Assembly: GCA_002964805.2 (NCBI GenBank)
Contig: PUDQ02000003.1
Location: 2,480,001 to 2,544,000 of the forward strand
DNA from: Trametes villosa
Lineage: Eukaryota; Basidiomycota; Agaricomycetes; Polyporales; Polyporaceae
Direction of reading: 5' to 3'
Length of the DNA stretch: 64,000 bases
Shown: positions 21,884-34,152 of the stretch, one piece after another
Layout: each line of letters begins with the position of its first letter
Numbering within the stretch: position 1 is the first letter of the stretch
Notes under the pieces: generated by a model
Database searches by the model: none
What the model was told of the DNA's origin: nothing
Seen by the model: only the letters and a program-made list of their open reading frames with translations
Program-made: the position numbers and the translations under genes

Positions 21884-22847
21884 CGGGAGCTCTCGGAGTT
21901 GGTTGATCGTCTTGCTGGTTCACTTATCCTTGTACTACTACCTGTGCCATTTCTTCCGCGGCGCTCGTTCCCTTCTTCATCGAGGTGACGGCGGCTTGCT
22001 CAGTGTCTCTATTGTACCAATGCGCCACTCCAAAGACCCAATAATATTATCTCATGTGCCAACAGTACGTGCTCCTATGTTGTCTGGGGGGGTGGTAACC
22101 ATTCGGCGTACGTCAAGGGATAGACGTTCTACACTGAGCCTGCAGCGACGTTCGTTCGAAGTTCAAATCTCCTAATCAGGATGCACTGCCACAGCACGGG
22201 CGCGCGCGCTCGAACTCGGGCTCGGGCTCGGAAGTTTTTGTACCACAGCACCACAACCTCTGTCGACGTTCGCGAGAATCGTTCTTGTTTTCTATGCCAT
22301 CACCATGCAAAAAAGTTTGCTCTGCGTCCGCCTATGGCACCACGTCGTCGTGATCTATTGCCTTCACTCTGATTCACTCTGAATTCACGGATGAAGGGTG
22401 CTACTGCCAGCGACACAAGAGTGGCACCAAAACGATGAACCACAAGTTCAGGACCGAAACCCACGGAGAACAGCTAATCACGTCGGTGAGCCATTTTGGC
22501 AGTCGCGCTGGCCTTCAGGCAACCCCGAGCCGTGATACGGTCGTGCAGACCTATAGGTGTGTGGATACCCCTCTCAGCGATGATGCGAACCTGAACAATC
22601 CAAAGGGATGACTTCTTCACTATACATCGGCCCATCATCTCTTGAAACTGGTGAGCCGAGTGCTAGTGTTCGAATTGCTGCCCCTGCAGCATGCTGCCGC
22701 AGTAACTCGGACCAATCGCCTGCGGTACTCAGTGACGCTGAGCTGCGGTACCACCAGCAAACTGCATATATGCGGCCTAACGCGAACGAAATCCTCTGGC
22801 ACCTTCAACCCTACTGAGCTCCGCTCATTATCACGACCTAGTCCGCC
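21884..22847. other. Intergenic upstream of BTB4
   Basis: There is no coding exon I can support. A short CTCGGG direct repeat occurs at about 22214-22232 and a TATA-like CATATATGC near 22765, about 80 bp before BTB4. Confidence 0.4.
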
Positions 22848-23908
22848 ATGTCCCTCTCTCGGCGCTTCAGCATCCGCCCGAGGAAATCCCCCATCGATGA
22901 CCATCCCTTCCGCCAGCTCTCGAAAGGAGACGTCATCCTGCGCACCTCCGACGGTACCGAGTTCCAGGCGGACAAGTGCATCCTCGCAAACGCCTCGCTC
23001 GTCTTCGCGGACATGTTCACTCTCCCGTGCACGTCCAGCGGCGCGTCCGCCGGTGAGGCGAAACAAACCGTCGACGTCACGGAGACGCGGGACGTGTGGA
23101 CCGACCTGCTCGGGTTCATCTACCTGATCACGGACGAGCTCTTCCTCCCGCTCGACGCGATCCGCGCGCTCCTCGAGGCCGCGCGCAAGTACCAGATGGA
23201 CGCGGTGCTGAGGTGGCTACGACGGACGCTCCTCCGCCCGGAGTATGTCGGTGCGCAGGCGTTGCGAGTGTATGCGCTCGCGTGCGCATACGGGCTCGCG
23301 GACGTGGCGCGCGTCGCAGCGCGAGGCTGTCTAGATCTCCCCGCCGACCTCGGGAAGGCCACGGAGCTCGAGCTTATCACCGCGCTCCAGTATACTCGCC
23401 TCCTCGAGTACCGCAAGCAGTGCGCGTTGGTGGCGCGACAGGCGATGGTCGTCCGCCCTGTCCCGGTCTGGGTAGCCGAACACGGGGAACTCCTCGGGCG
23501 TCCCCAGACGTGCGCGGACGGCTACGAATGCAAGAACGATCTGGTCGCGATACCCAACAAGAAGGGGACGACCGTTCTGTTCCATATACGGGAGGCGTGG
23601 TTCAAGTACTTCGAGGCGCTCGCCGAGGAGCTGAAGACGAAGCCGCTGCCGTACGTCGCGCGCTCGCCGATGCTGCTGGGCATCGTCACCGGCTCTGTGG
23701 GCGCCGCGTGCGACCAGTGCAAGCTGCACGCGTTGGATCAGGCGATGAAGTTCTCGGAGGCCGTTGTGGCGCGAATCGAAGAGGCGATATCGAAGGTGCG
23801 TCTTGACATTCCAAAGTTTTGAGGCCCGCCGGCCTCATCGCATGTTCTGCTCCTTTAAACGCGGTCTTTGCTTACACAACTGTTTTACAGGTTGACCTCG
23901 AAATATGA
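22848..23908 (+). CDS. BTB/POZ domain protein 4
   Basis: Exons 22848-23795 and 23891-23908 give 321 residues. The domain starts LSKGDVILRTSDGTEFQADK with CILANASLVFADMF. It continues with LLGFIYLITDELFLPLDAIR and the helix ARKYQMDAVLRWLRRTLL. YALACAYGLADVARVAARG follows. A CDQC pair lies near the end. The last exon is 18 nt and encodes VDLEI plus stop, the same arrangement as BTB1 (24 nt). It groups with BTB1 and the remnant at 15695, not with BTB2/3. Confidence 0.82.
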
Positions 23909-25584
23909 GACTACAGCGCGCGGTCGGTCTGATACAGGTGTGTCCCAAGCGCCTCTCGCCATATTTTTCTCTTATATTGGAATGTCTCAAGAACGAAGTG
24001 TCAACTTGAATGTACTCCTGGGTTCCGAGTTACGTGCGCATCGGAGATCGATCTTTTCATGGTCAGTCCAAACCCTCGGTGTGAATGCTGCGATCGAAAG
24101 TTTAGCATCGTCGGTCAAGTCTAGCGACCCTGCTGAGGGTACCAGTAAGGGCTCGCGAGACCTTCCACTGTCTACTGAAATCGCTTAAACTATAGGTCAA
24201 CTTTGATTGCGTATGAATAGGTAGGTTTCCTCCTCCGCGTAGTGTGTACTCCAAATCTCACATATGTCCGATTCACCCCGACCTGCTGCTACCTCATACG
24301 CGCACCATAGCACATATCTTCGGGCACGAGCTTCACAGGTATCCCAGATCATGTAGCGGCTTGTGTTAGGAGTCTCAACAACACAACTGGCACATATATG
24401 CTGTCAGTACTAGAACGGGGTAAAAGGGACGGACGCGTGCCTCTTGAGACTTGCACACGTACTAGCACTGATATGAACAGCAGAACTAGTGCTTGTTACT
24501 TGCATTATACAACCGGCACTCCTTGTATACGATCGCTTCTAATCCCAAGTATCTGCTTTTAGTGCTCCCGCCGTGCACGCGATCCACCGTTCGATATAAT
24601 GAGCAGATCCCCGTGAATGACATCACCCCGCAGGAGACGAGCTCGGACGGAGGAGGACGGCTACCGTATCCAGCAATGCAATGCCCTTTTCGGGACGTTC
24701 CAGAGCTGTCATTCGTGGAACTCCGCGCGAGCTTCTCTCTCGAGCTCTATATAAACCGCCCGACATAAAAATCTACCCTCTCTTGCCCCTCTTCTCTGAA
24801 ACCCTCTATGCGGCTTTCACTCTGATGACTAGCAGCGATTGGAAACAACCTAGCCCTCCGCTACGCGTTGAAACTCACCAAGACGGGACGCATTCCTCGA
24901 GCACCGCCACCAACACGAACGCGCGATGGCCTAGACCCCCGTGTCGCGCGTGAGAACCTGTGAGAACGGCCCACATGGCTCCCCGCCTCTTATCTACTAT
25001 CCTTCGTGTGTTTCTCAGCCACGGAGGCTTTGAGTGGACCTGCGCAGTGCGGGGACGCTGATGGCCCAATCATCGACGCCGATGTCGCCATTCGCGCTCT
25101 AGATCCGAGCGCGGTTGCCCCGGATCCAGGGTATGGGTGGGGTGAGACCGTGAGAGGGGGGTGAAATGGCCAGATGCAGCAGGTACGCGTCCCATTCACT
25201 GTCCTCTGGTGACGGTGTCCTTGCAAGCATGCCGCGCAGATAAATGAACGCGCGACTAGCTAAGTGACAACGGCGGCGCCGAGTTTCGAGTATTTGCCAC
25301 ATGACGCCGATAGCCCTGACCACTTGGATTCTCAGTCTAACACATCAACCTTCCGCGTATCTTTAGAACCCGGGTTGCGTAACTCAACCAAGGCGGTGTA
25401 GTTTTCGAGTCATTCCGCAAACCTTGATAAGTGAGTGTTCGGGCGGTTTGACACCGGCGCTTCCGTCAATTGATGGTGGATTTGAGAGGCGGACGCGCGG
25501 CTTCGTCATCTTCCAACCCTTCGTGACCACCAACCACCACGACCACCGCGGCGCCGAGGTCTCTGGCACTTGCCAACACGCGCC
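23909..25584. other. Intergenic with an orphan TATA box
   Basis: There are 1.7 kb without a supportable gene. A canonical TATATAAA at 24748-24755 is followed by a CT-rich stretch and an ATG at 24825, but the downstream frame closes after 42 codons and splicing options add little. Confidence 0.4.
24748..24755 (+). promoter_or_regulatory. Canonical TATA box without an obvious gene
   Basis: TATATAAA is followed by a pyrimidine-rich leader, as in other promoters of this window. No convincing coding sequence follows. It may be a relic promoter or serve a non-coding transcript. Confidence 0.35.
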
Positions 25585-28500
25585 ATGAGCCGCCCTTTGG
25601 ACTGGTTCAGACAGATCCCGCAGATACCGCTCACGGCGTCAGGCGTGACTATCGCGTCGGTTAGCCAAAGGTACGTCCGAACTTGTCAGCAGTCCACGCG
25701 AACGCGTCCTGACCGTAGGCGCAGCCCCTGGCTAGATTCTTTGGTCATTCCAGCCTACTGTGCGGGCCTCTCTGGATTTCTCTTCCTTCTTCCTGCTGTC
25801 AGCAACGCGTTTCGAAGGAGAAAATCACCCGACGATGTTCTAGAATCTAGCGCCCAGGCACACTTGGCGTCCCCGCATTCTTCGTACCTTCGCCGCCGCG
25901 TGGACTCTGTCGGCAGTCTGTCGATCTTCCTCTTCAGATTCGTGCAACTCCTCAGCGTTCTTGCCCTGCTCGCACTCTCGGTGCTTACGCCTCTACACGA
26001 AGACAACGCGGGTGGTCGCGTGATCGGCCCTTTTGCGATAGTGGACGTCGTTCAGATCGCCCTCTTCGTACGTACTGTCTTCCATTCGAATGACGCTCTT
26101 CTCACCGGAAATCGCCAATAGGTCTATCTCACTGCGTTGAGCACCATCGCCACGCTGGGGAGTGCCAGAGCGGACTTCCGCGCATTCGTACACCTATCGC
26201 TCATCCTCTCAGTGGTCTGGGGTGTCTACCTCTACCGCGATGTCTGGCCCTTGGCGACTACGGACCTTCCCATGGTGGACTCAAGCGAGGGTCCTCTTCT
26301 CTGGGCCAAGATCGCGCTGCTGTCTCTCAGCGGCGTCGTTATCCCGCTGTTATGCCCCCGGAAGTACGTCCCAATCCGCCCGGAAGACAACCTGGAGCTG
26401 CACCCGGAACAGACGGCGTCCGTCCTGTCGCTCCTTACCTACCTATACATGGACCCTCTCATTTGGTTGGCCTGGCGCATCCCGCGACTGACGTTCGTGA
26501 TGCTGCCGCCCCTGCCGGAGTACGACCATTTAAAGCACTTGGTCGGACGTACCTTCCCTGTTAGTGATTATACTCCTCTGGATGTCCCGCGGTCCCTCAC
26601 CTCTTAAATGTCAAACAGCGCCTGGACCCGATGCAACACACATCACGCAGACACATTGCCCTGGACTTCATCAGCGTTTTCTGTGAGTTGCGATTTGTGT
26701 GTATCAAACAAGCTCGGTGATATGAATCCTTCTCCCAGGGGTCGAGCTGCTGAACGTCGCCGCGATGTCGATCACTGCTGTGAGTGAAGACCTCAACTTG
26801 CTTGACTGACAAATACTCACTGTGAGCAGGTACTTGCTGCGTTCGCTGCGCCCATCAGTATCAACCAGCTGTTGAGGTAAGTTCACAAACACTTATCTAG
26901 CTCTCCACAAATACTGAATAAGCCGTTCCTTGTAGCTATCTCGAGTCCGACAGGACCGAAACTTACATTCGTCCTTGGTTCTGGATCGCGCTCTTCTTCG
27001 TCGGGCGACTGCTCAAGGACATCTCGGACCAGTGGTTCGTCTACCACGAGGTGCGCCACTCACCGCTTCTCTGTTATAAAGTGATACTAACGAAAGCCAT
27101 AGACGCGACTGAACATTCGCGTGCAAGCAGTAGTCACGGAGCTCGTCTTCGAGCACGCGCTGCGTGTGCGTATGAAGGCGGAGACATCGGACACGGCCGA
27201 GGCCCCGGCGAGCGTGGCTACCACCGCGGTGGCGACACCGGACAATGCGTCGCAGGATGGCTCGCTGGCCGGCGAGGACGACAGTACAGAGGGCACGGAG
27301 GGGTCGGCAGAACACTCCGCTACCGCCAGTGGGAGCACCGCGGTGCCGGAGAGCGCGACGAGCTCGGTTAAGGGCAAGGGTAAAGCCTCTTCTGAGGGCG
27401 AGCGCGCGGCGAAGGAGGCCGAGCCCGCGAAGGCCGCGGAGCCTGCGAAGGCCGAGGATGCGAAGAAGGGGAACAAGCATCTCATCGGACGGATCAACAA
27501 CCTGGTCTCGAGTGACCTCAGCAACTTCGAGGGCCTCGCTATGGGCGCGATTTTCATCAGTACGTCCTGGCCCATTGCCACTCTTATGGGCATCGCTGAT
27601 CATATCGTGCAGCGATCGAGTCCCCCTTCCAAGTCGTGCTGTGCATCATCTTCCTGTACCAGATTCTCGGATGGAGGTGAGCACATCGCGCTTTCGTCGC
27701 TAACATACACTGATGAGCGATGTGCGCAGTGCACTGGTGGGACTCGCTACGATGATCGCTACGATTCCGCTGCCCGGTTATATCACGAAGCACATACAGG
27801 GCGCCCAGCGCGAGAAGATGAAGCGCGTACGTTGCGTTATACCTCTGAGCTATCCCGATTGGTGGAGTTGACGGATTGTTCCAAGACGGATGCCCGCGTA
27901 CAAACGGTCACGGAGAGTACGTGCAGATATTGCGCCTGTCTTGCAGAATGGTGTACTCATTCACTCACCCGTGCAGTGCTCAACGTGATCCGTATGGTCA
28001 AGTTGTTTGGCTGGGAGCCGCGCATGGCGAAGCAGCTCGACAAGAAGCGTGAGGAAGAGCTCGTCGCAGTGCGCAAGAGTAAACTGCTCAACCTAATGAT
28101 CAACCTGTGCAAGTGAGTGGGACTTTACTGAGGAGGCACGTAGAATGTATCTGACGCGCATTTTGCTAGCTACATGATCCCGATCCTCATCATGCTGTCG
28201 ACCTTCTTCACATACGTAAGTCTGCCTCGCTGACGCTCTCACTGCGGGAAGACGCTTATGTTTCCTGCAGACCGTGATCATGAAGCAGGAGCTAACGGGT
28301 AAGTAAGGCGCACCGTTGATAGGCCTGGTCTGACCGCGCTGTAGCATCTCGAGTGTTCTCTTCGATGTCGGGTGCGTCCCCTCTCATTTCCAGACTTCCG
28401 CTTACATTGCTGATGCGTACCTCGAAGTGTTTGACATGCTCCGTATCGACCTCCACGCGTCGTTCTGGGTCATTCCACAGCTCGTACAAGGTCCGCACTT

Positions 28501-31500
28501 TCGCCGAACCCGCTCGTAACCGTGAAGCTGAATGTATGACTCCGTTCTCTAGCGAAGGTCTCCTTGGAACGTATCTCCGACTTCTTGCGGAACGTAAGTG
28601 TGAACTTCAGCTGATCCTGTACAGCTTCGCTGATGCCCTCCACAGACGGAGCTCATCGACGAGTTCGATCAGGAGAAGGGCCCGGAGGCGGCTGAGATCC
28701 TGGCGAACGCCGTCCCCGAGGACAAGAAGGACCTGGTCGGCATCCGCCACGCGTCGTTCACCTGGTCTAAGGACGCAGCGCCGTCCCAGACGCCGGGTGG
28801 CACACGCAAGCGCGCATTCGTGCTCAGTGTAGACGACGAGCTGGTGTTCCAGAAAGGGAAGATCAACTTGATCGTCGGTGCGACGGGCGCGGGCAAGACG
28901 TCGCTGCTCATGGCGCTGCTTGGTTGGTAGTTTCTCAGGTTTACCGCGATAAGGGGGGGAAGCTAATGCAAGCGTAGGTGAAATGCACTACATACCGTCG
29001 GGTCCCGACTCGTTTGTGAACCTTCCGAGGGCGGGTGGTGTTGCGTACGCTGCGCAAGAGTCGTGGGTGCAGAACGAGACGATCAAGGTATGTCGCTCTG
29101 TATACGTTGGTAAAGCGTCGTCGAACGATTTCGCAGAACAACATCATCTTTGGCGCTCCATACGACGAAGTCCGCTACAACCTGGGTACGTCGATATGTG
29201 CTAGATAGTGACTGTGCAGAGCCTGATTATAACCCACCTCTCAGTCATCGAGCAGTGCGCCTTGAAGCGCGACCTCAGCTTGTTCGACGCTGGCGACCAA
29301 ACGGAAGTAGGCGAGAAGGGCATCACCCTGAGGTACGCACATATCGTTCTCTCGCCCCGTAACAGTAACTCATCCGCATCTGCAGCGGCGGTCAAAAGGC
29401 CCGTATCACGCTAGCGCGCGCGGTGTACTCTTCTGCGGAGATCCTCCTTCTCGACGACGTGAGTCTGAGTTTGAGAAGCGACTGACGTCTGCTCACCCAG
29501 CCTTTGTGCTAGATTCTTGCGGCGCTTGATGTGCACACTTCGAAGTGGATCGTGGAGAAGTGCCTCAAGGGCGAACTCCTTCAAGGGCGTACCATCATCC
29601 TGGTTGTAAGTGGACGATTCTTCGCTACCTTGAGTTGACGGATTCTAACAAACGCGTCGATTAGACGCACAATGTCGCGATGGTCAGCCCTGTTGCGGAT
29701 TTCGTCGTCGGCATGGGCTCGGACGGCCGCATCCTGAGTCAAGGCACCCTCGCTAGTGCCCTCGAGCATGACTCGGAGCTTTTGAAGGAAGTCAAGGAAG
29801 AGAGCCAGGAGATCGAGAAGGCCGAGAATGAAGTCGACCAGGAGAAGCCCGAGGACGTGGAGGCCAAGCAGACCGCGGGCAAGCTCGTCGTCGCGGAGGA
29901 GATGGAACACGGACATGTTGGGTGGTCTGCTCGTACGTATCGCGGTCATCAACTAGGGCTGCCGTTGCTCACTCTGCTTTCGTATAGTGAAACTCTACAT
30001 CGCCAACATGTCAAAGCGGCCGGTTCTATTCTGGCTGATCTACCTGTCTGGTCACGTTACTAGGCATCTCATTGGCAACGTTCAGGTAGGTCGTTCGATC
30101 CGTACATGCTTGATGAACCCCCTCTGAGGCACGTTACGCAGACGTGGTACCTCGGCTACTGGGCGTCCCAGTACGAGACGCACCCCGCGAGCGAAGTGCA
30201 GGTCGGGCAGTGAGTCGCATTCCATCTGCGATGAGTCCCGGTACTGACCGTCCCTAGCTACTTGACTGTGTATACGCTCTTAGTCGCTGCTGGAATGGCA
30301 GCGGCTGCGTTCTGCGTCTTCTACTACGTGTTCGGTAGTCTCAGGTCGGCGAGGATCGTTCATCAGAAGCTCGTCACATCGGTGCTGGGGACCACTCTAC
30401 GGTTCGTACATCCATTCCTGACTCTCCGCATCAACTGACAGGTTTGCGCTGCAGCTGGTTGGACAAGACGCCTACCGCGCGGATCATTGCTCGGTGCACG
30501 GAGGATATCCAGACGTGTACGTCCATCGCGCCCGATTGTTGTTTGCGTGGAACTGATCGCTCTACAGTGGACAACAAAATCGCGCGTACGACCGAGATGG
30601 TCATCGAGATGACGGTCTACATGCTGCTGAAGATGTTCGCTGTCGTCCTCTTCTCGCCCATCTTCTTCATTCCTGCCATTATGGTCGCCGTCGCGGGAGG
30701 CGCGTGCGGAAACGTGTTCATGAGAGCGCAGCTGTCCGTCAAGCGCGAGCTCAGCAACTCGAAGGCGCCCGTGTTGAGCCACTTCGGCGCTGCCATCAGC
30801 GGTATCAGTGAGTCCACGCACGAAACGTAGTTGTGCGCCGTCTCATTGTTGATCCACATATAGCTTCGGTCAGGGCGTATGGCGTGCAGGAGGCGTTCAA
30901 GCAAACTGCATACACTCGTGTCGACAGGTACAGCCAGGTGTCCATTACTCACCAGAACCTCAACCGGTCAGTCACGCTTCCGCCGCATTCGTCGTTTGTG
31001 CTTACGCTGAGCTTTTGCGCATAGATGGGTCTCGGCTCGTATCGACCTTGTCGGGACGTTCTTTGCCACCGGCCTCGCGATCTACCTCACGTACATCTCC
31101 AAGCTGAGCGCTTCCGACACCGGTTTCTCCCTCAACATGGCCAGTCAGTACAGGACAACCTCACTACTTGCTCGCAGTTCTAACTCATCTTCATAGTGGC
31201 GTTCAGTATGGTCATCTTCCAGGTCATTCGGATGTTCAACGAGTTCGAGATTGCGGGTACGTGTCTAGTTAGAAGCCGGCATATTCGCATTACTTACCAT
31301 CATGCAACCCAACAGGCAACAGGTTTGATCCTTGCTGCGTATTGCGCTGATCAGGTGCTCACTCTATATGTTATAGCTTGGAGCGTATCCAGCAGTACCT
31401 GCAAATCGAGCAAGAGCCGAAGAATACCCCCGAGGGCGTGCCTCCTGCGTACTGGCCCGCGAGCGGACGCCTCGAAGTTGAGAAGCTCTCCGCGCGCTAC

Positions 31501-32631
31501 TCCCAGGTATGTCTTATTCATCCCACTTTCACCCGTTCACTGAACTAATATACCTGCAGGACGGCCCCAAAGTGCTGCAAGACATCTCATTCGAGGTGGC
31601 CTCCGGGGAGCGGATCGGTATTGTCGGTCGTACTGGAAGCGGAAAGGTACGTCGAGTTCGCATACAGGCGTCCCTCCACTCGCTCACAGTCATACAGAGC
31701 TCCCTCACGCTTTCGCTTCTGCGCTGCATCCTCACCGAGGGTAATGTCCGGTACGACGGGTTGCTTACCGACAACGTCAACCTTGACGCCCTGCGCTCGA
31801 ACATGACCATCATCCCCCAAGTTGTCCGTATATGTTCCTTCGCCTTATCCCTGGGTGGGCACTGACGGGATTACATAGCCGGAGCTCCTTAGTGGCACTT
31901 TGCGCCAGAACCTCGACCCGTTCTCGGAGCACGACGATGCCGTACTGAACGATGCTCTGCGCTCGGCCGGTCTATTCAGTCTGCAGAACGAAGAAGACCA
32001 GTCGCGCATCACGCTCGACACGGAGATCGCAGGAGGAGGCGCGAACTTGTCTGTCGGACAACGCCAGATCCTCGCGTTGGCGCGTGCGATCGTGAGACGC
32101 AGCAAGTTGCTGATCCTTGACGAAGGTACGTCTTCATTTAACCTCGAGCGTTGTGCGAGTTACTGAATCTTGCTTTTGTAGCTACCTCTGCCATCGGTGC
32201 GTTGTGAAGTTGATCCGAGGATGTGTAGATGCTGACGCGCGTTGACAGACTACGAGACGGACTCGATCATCCAGACGTCTCTCCGCACAGAGCTTGGCAA
32301 GGACGTGACTCTGCTGACGGTCGCGCATCGTCTGCAGACGATCATGGATGCTGACAAAATTGTGCGTCGCTTGCGTCTTTGCGTTCCGCAATATCCCTCT
32401 GACCTGATTTGCCTTGTTTATAGATGGTTCTCGACGCCGGACGCATCGTGAGTACCAATATGACCGCTCGCGGCCCTGCAGTCTACTGACATGACGAATG
32501 CCATACAGGTCGAGTTCGGCAAGCCGAGTGAGCTTCTGAAGAACGAGAAAGGTCTGTTGCGCGCGCTCGTCGATGAGAGCGGGGACAAGGAAAAGTTGTA
32601 CGCGATGGCAAACGGCGCGTCGTCGTCGTAA
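25585..32631 (+). CDS. ABCC-type (MRP/Yor1-like) ABC transporter, about 38 exons
   Basis: By joining exons I read about 1600 residues. An N-terminal helical region (exons 25585-25670, 25719-26067, 26122-26559) precedes TMD1 ([20 protein letters not shown]). TMD1 holds a long acidic Ala/Ser/Lys-rich insert at about 27180-27480. NBD1 has Walker [10 protein letters not shown], signature [13 protein letters not shown], Walker B ILLLDD and H-loop THN. TMD2 covers roughly 29980-31260. NBD2 has Walker A GRTGSGKSS, signature [14 protein letters not shown], Walker B LLILDEATSAI and H-loop AHRL. Asp instead of Glu after NBD1 Walker B marks a degenerate first site, as in the ABCC family. It likely exports organic anions or conjugates across plasma or vacuolar membrane. 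Exons include one of 7 nt (31316-31322) and one of about 15 nt (32182-32196). No break was found. Confidence 0.87.
31316..31322 (+). other. 7-nt microexon of the ABCC gene
   Basis: GCAACAG lies between an acceptor (CCCAACAG) and a donor (GTTTGA). It restores frame between the exons ending EFEIA and starting LERIQQYL, giving the family motif [11 protein letters not shown]. Skipping it would shift the frame before NBD2. Confidence 0.72.
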
Positions 32632-33136
32632 GCTTTGCGGCGCTCGGATATACGGACAAGTTTGTTTACATTACGCGATGTGTTTCTGGATGTACGCTCG
32701 CATATGCGGCTTCATGATTGGAATTATAGTATTGGCTGATATATGCTCGGACGATTGTGTGTGCACGTTTCGGGGGAAGAGGGAACCTTCGCGTACGCCT
32801 TAGCAACGAGGTGCTTGTTTCCGAGCATGAGGGTTTGGGACTTGGTGAGTACCGCGCAAGAGGTGACGATGAATGAGACGCGTCGGTGGCGCGCGACACG
32901 ATCACGTGGGTGCCCCGCGCCGCGACGACGCACATGTCGAGCGCGTCGGATCGCATTCTGGGTAGATGATGCGATACATGGGACAAAAGGCAGACGTAAA
33001 AAAGCAGTAGAAACGACAACGGTGAAAGAAGTACGACGAATCGTAGCAGAGATGCAGAACATACTCACTAGTAAGTGACAAGTGTATCGACACGCTAGCA
33101 AAATCCCCAGACACTTCGCCTTCGACGCGAGCCCGT
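32632..33136. other. Intergenic between convergent ABCC and family X copy 3
   Basis: This is the 3' flank of two convergent genes. No coding exon, RNA or repeat is seen. Confidence 0.45.
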
Positions 33137-34026
33137 CTAAGTCAGAATCACCTGAGGCAGCCACTCGAAGACCCCTTCTCCGACGCGACGCTTCCTGAGT
33201 GCGACAACATGCATTCGCTCCAATGCAGCGCGCAGCTGACGTTCGCTCTTCATTGTACCCTGCGATACGATTTAGATCAGTCATAAACGGGACATCGAAG
33301 TATTCGCCGTGCCCACCTGGATTCTCATCCATTGAACGAAGTGGAACACGACGACGTAGATGAGGGTGTCGAGCGTCACCTGGGCCTGGCCGCCATTTGC
33401 AGCCTGGCCCAGCGATATCTCAGCGGCAGGAAGGCGCTCGGTGCGCTGAGATGGGAACTATGACGATGCAGAAGCACTGGTAAGTCGCCAGTAATAAGCG
33501 CGAGAAACAGACGGCTACTCACAGTCTCAGGCCCCAGCTCGGACAGACGTATGACGGTAGAGCCCTGCGTCCAGCCACAGACGCAGTATCCCGCCGGGAT
33601 GCCGAACAGTCCCCCGGCGGCCATTGCGACCAACTCGCGCGAGACCCTGAGGCTCCCGTCTTCGTCCTCCCGGACGACGCTGCTCAGCCTTATAACCCGC
33701 GGGACCCTTATTCCCCAGGTGTTGACGATGTCCTCCCTGAGTTTAAGGGCAAAAACAACAGCGGGCGGGCGCTTTGGCAGGCCCTGCGGCTGCTGCGACT
33801 CGCAGAACTCTCTGCAGAGCTCGTCCAGCGCCTCAGCTCCCCCAGGAACATAGAAGCGGTGGGTGTCGTCTTGATAGCTCTCTGCGGCCTCGGGGTGGCG
33901 GCAGCACGGCACCATGGGTGCATTGTCCACGATGACGGCTGGCTGCGCGGGCTGTTCGTCGGTGTGCGCGGCAGCGCGAGCTTGGGGCGGGACTTGAGTG
34001 TGAGAGGGAGCAGCGAGTCCGGACAT
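33137..34026 (-). CDS. Family X protein, copy 3 (unrecognised family)
   Basis: Exons 34026-33523, 33445-33317 and 33259-33137 join in phase 0 to 251 residues. Blocks shared with copies 1 and 2 include CCRHPEAAESYQDDTHRFYV, EALDELCREF, DIVNTWGIRVPRVIRLSSVV, YCVCGWTQG, LGPET, the hydrophobic VTLDTLIYVVVFHFVQWM, and RRVGEGVFEWLPQ. The start follows the same CCCTCGCAATG leader as copy 1. Exon 3 is 123 nt, exactly as in copy 2. It lies tail to tail with the ABCC gene. The function is unknown. Confidence 0.78.
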
Positions 34027-34144
34027 TGCGAGGGTAGGTTCTGTACGGCGTAGAGTGTTAACGATTGTGAGAGCGGATTTGTATGCGAGCAGTGAAAGCG
34101 AGGAGACGGGGAATGGGATACGGATGCACGCTCGGAAGGCTGGG

Positions 34145-34152
34145 TATATATA
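34145..34152 (-). promoter_or_regulatory. TATA-like box of family X copy 3
   Basis: TATATATA lies about 120 bp upstream of the ATG at 34026. The spacing matches copy 2, and the downstream leader aligns with that of copy 2. Confidence 0.5.

Noticed and set aside
22130..22180. tRNA B-box-like GTTCAAATC sequence
   Set aside because: No matching A box or cloverleaf stems could be formed around it.
22205..22235. CTCGGG short direct repeat
   Set aside because: Only a few units, no spacers and a eukaryotic context; simple low-complexity sequence, not an array of interest.
24825..24953. Short frame after the TATA box at 24748
   Set aside because: It closes after 42 codons. Splicing from 24949 to 25019 adds only about 15 residues before a stop, so the coding case is weak.
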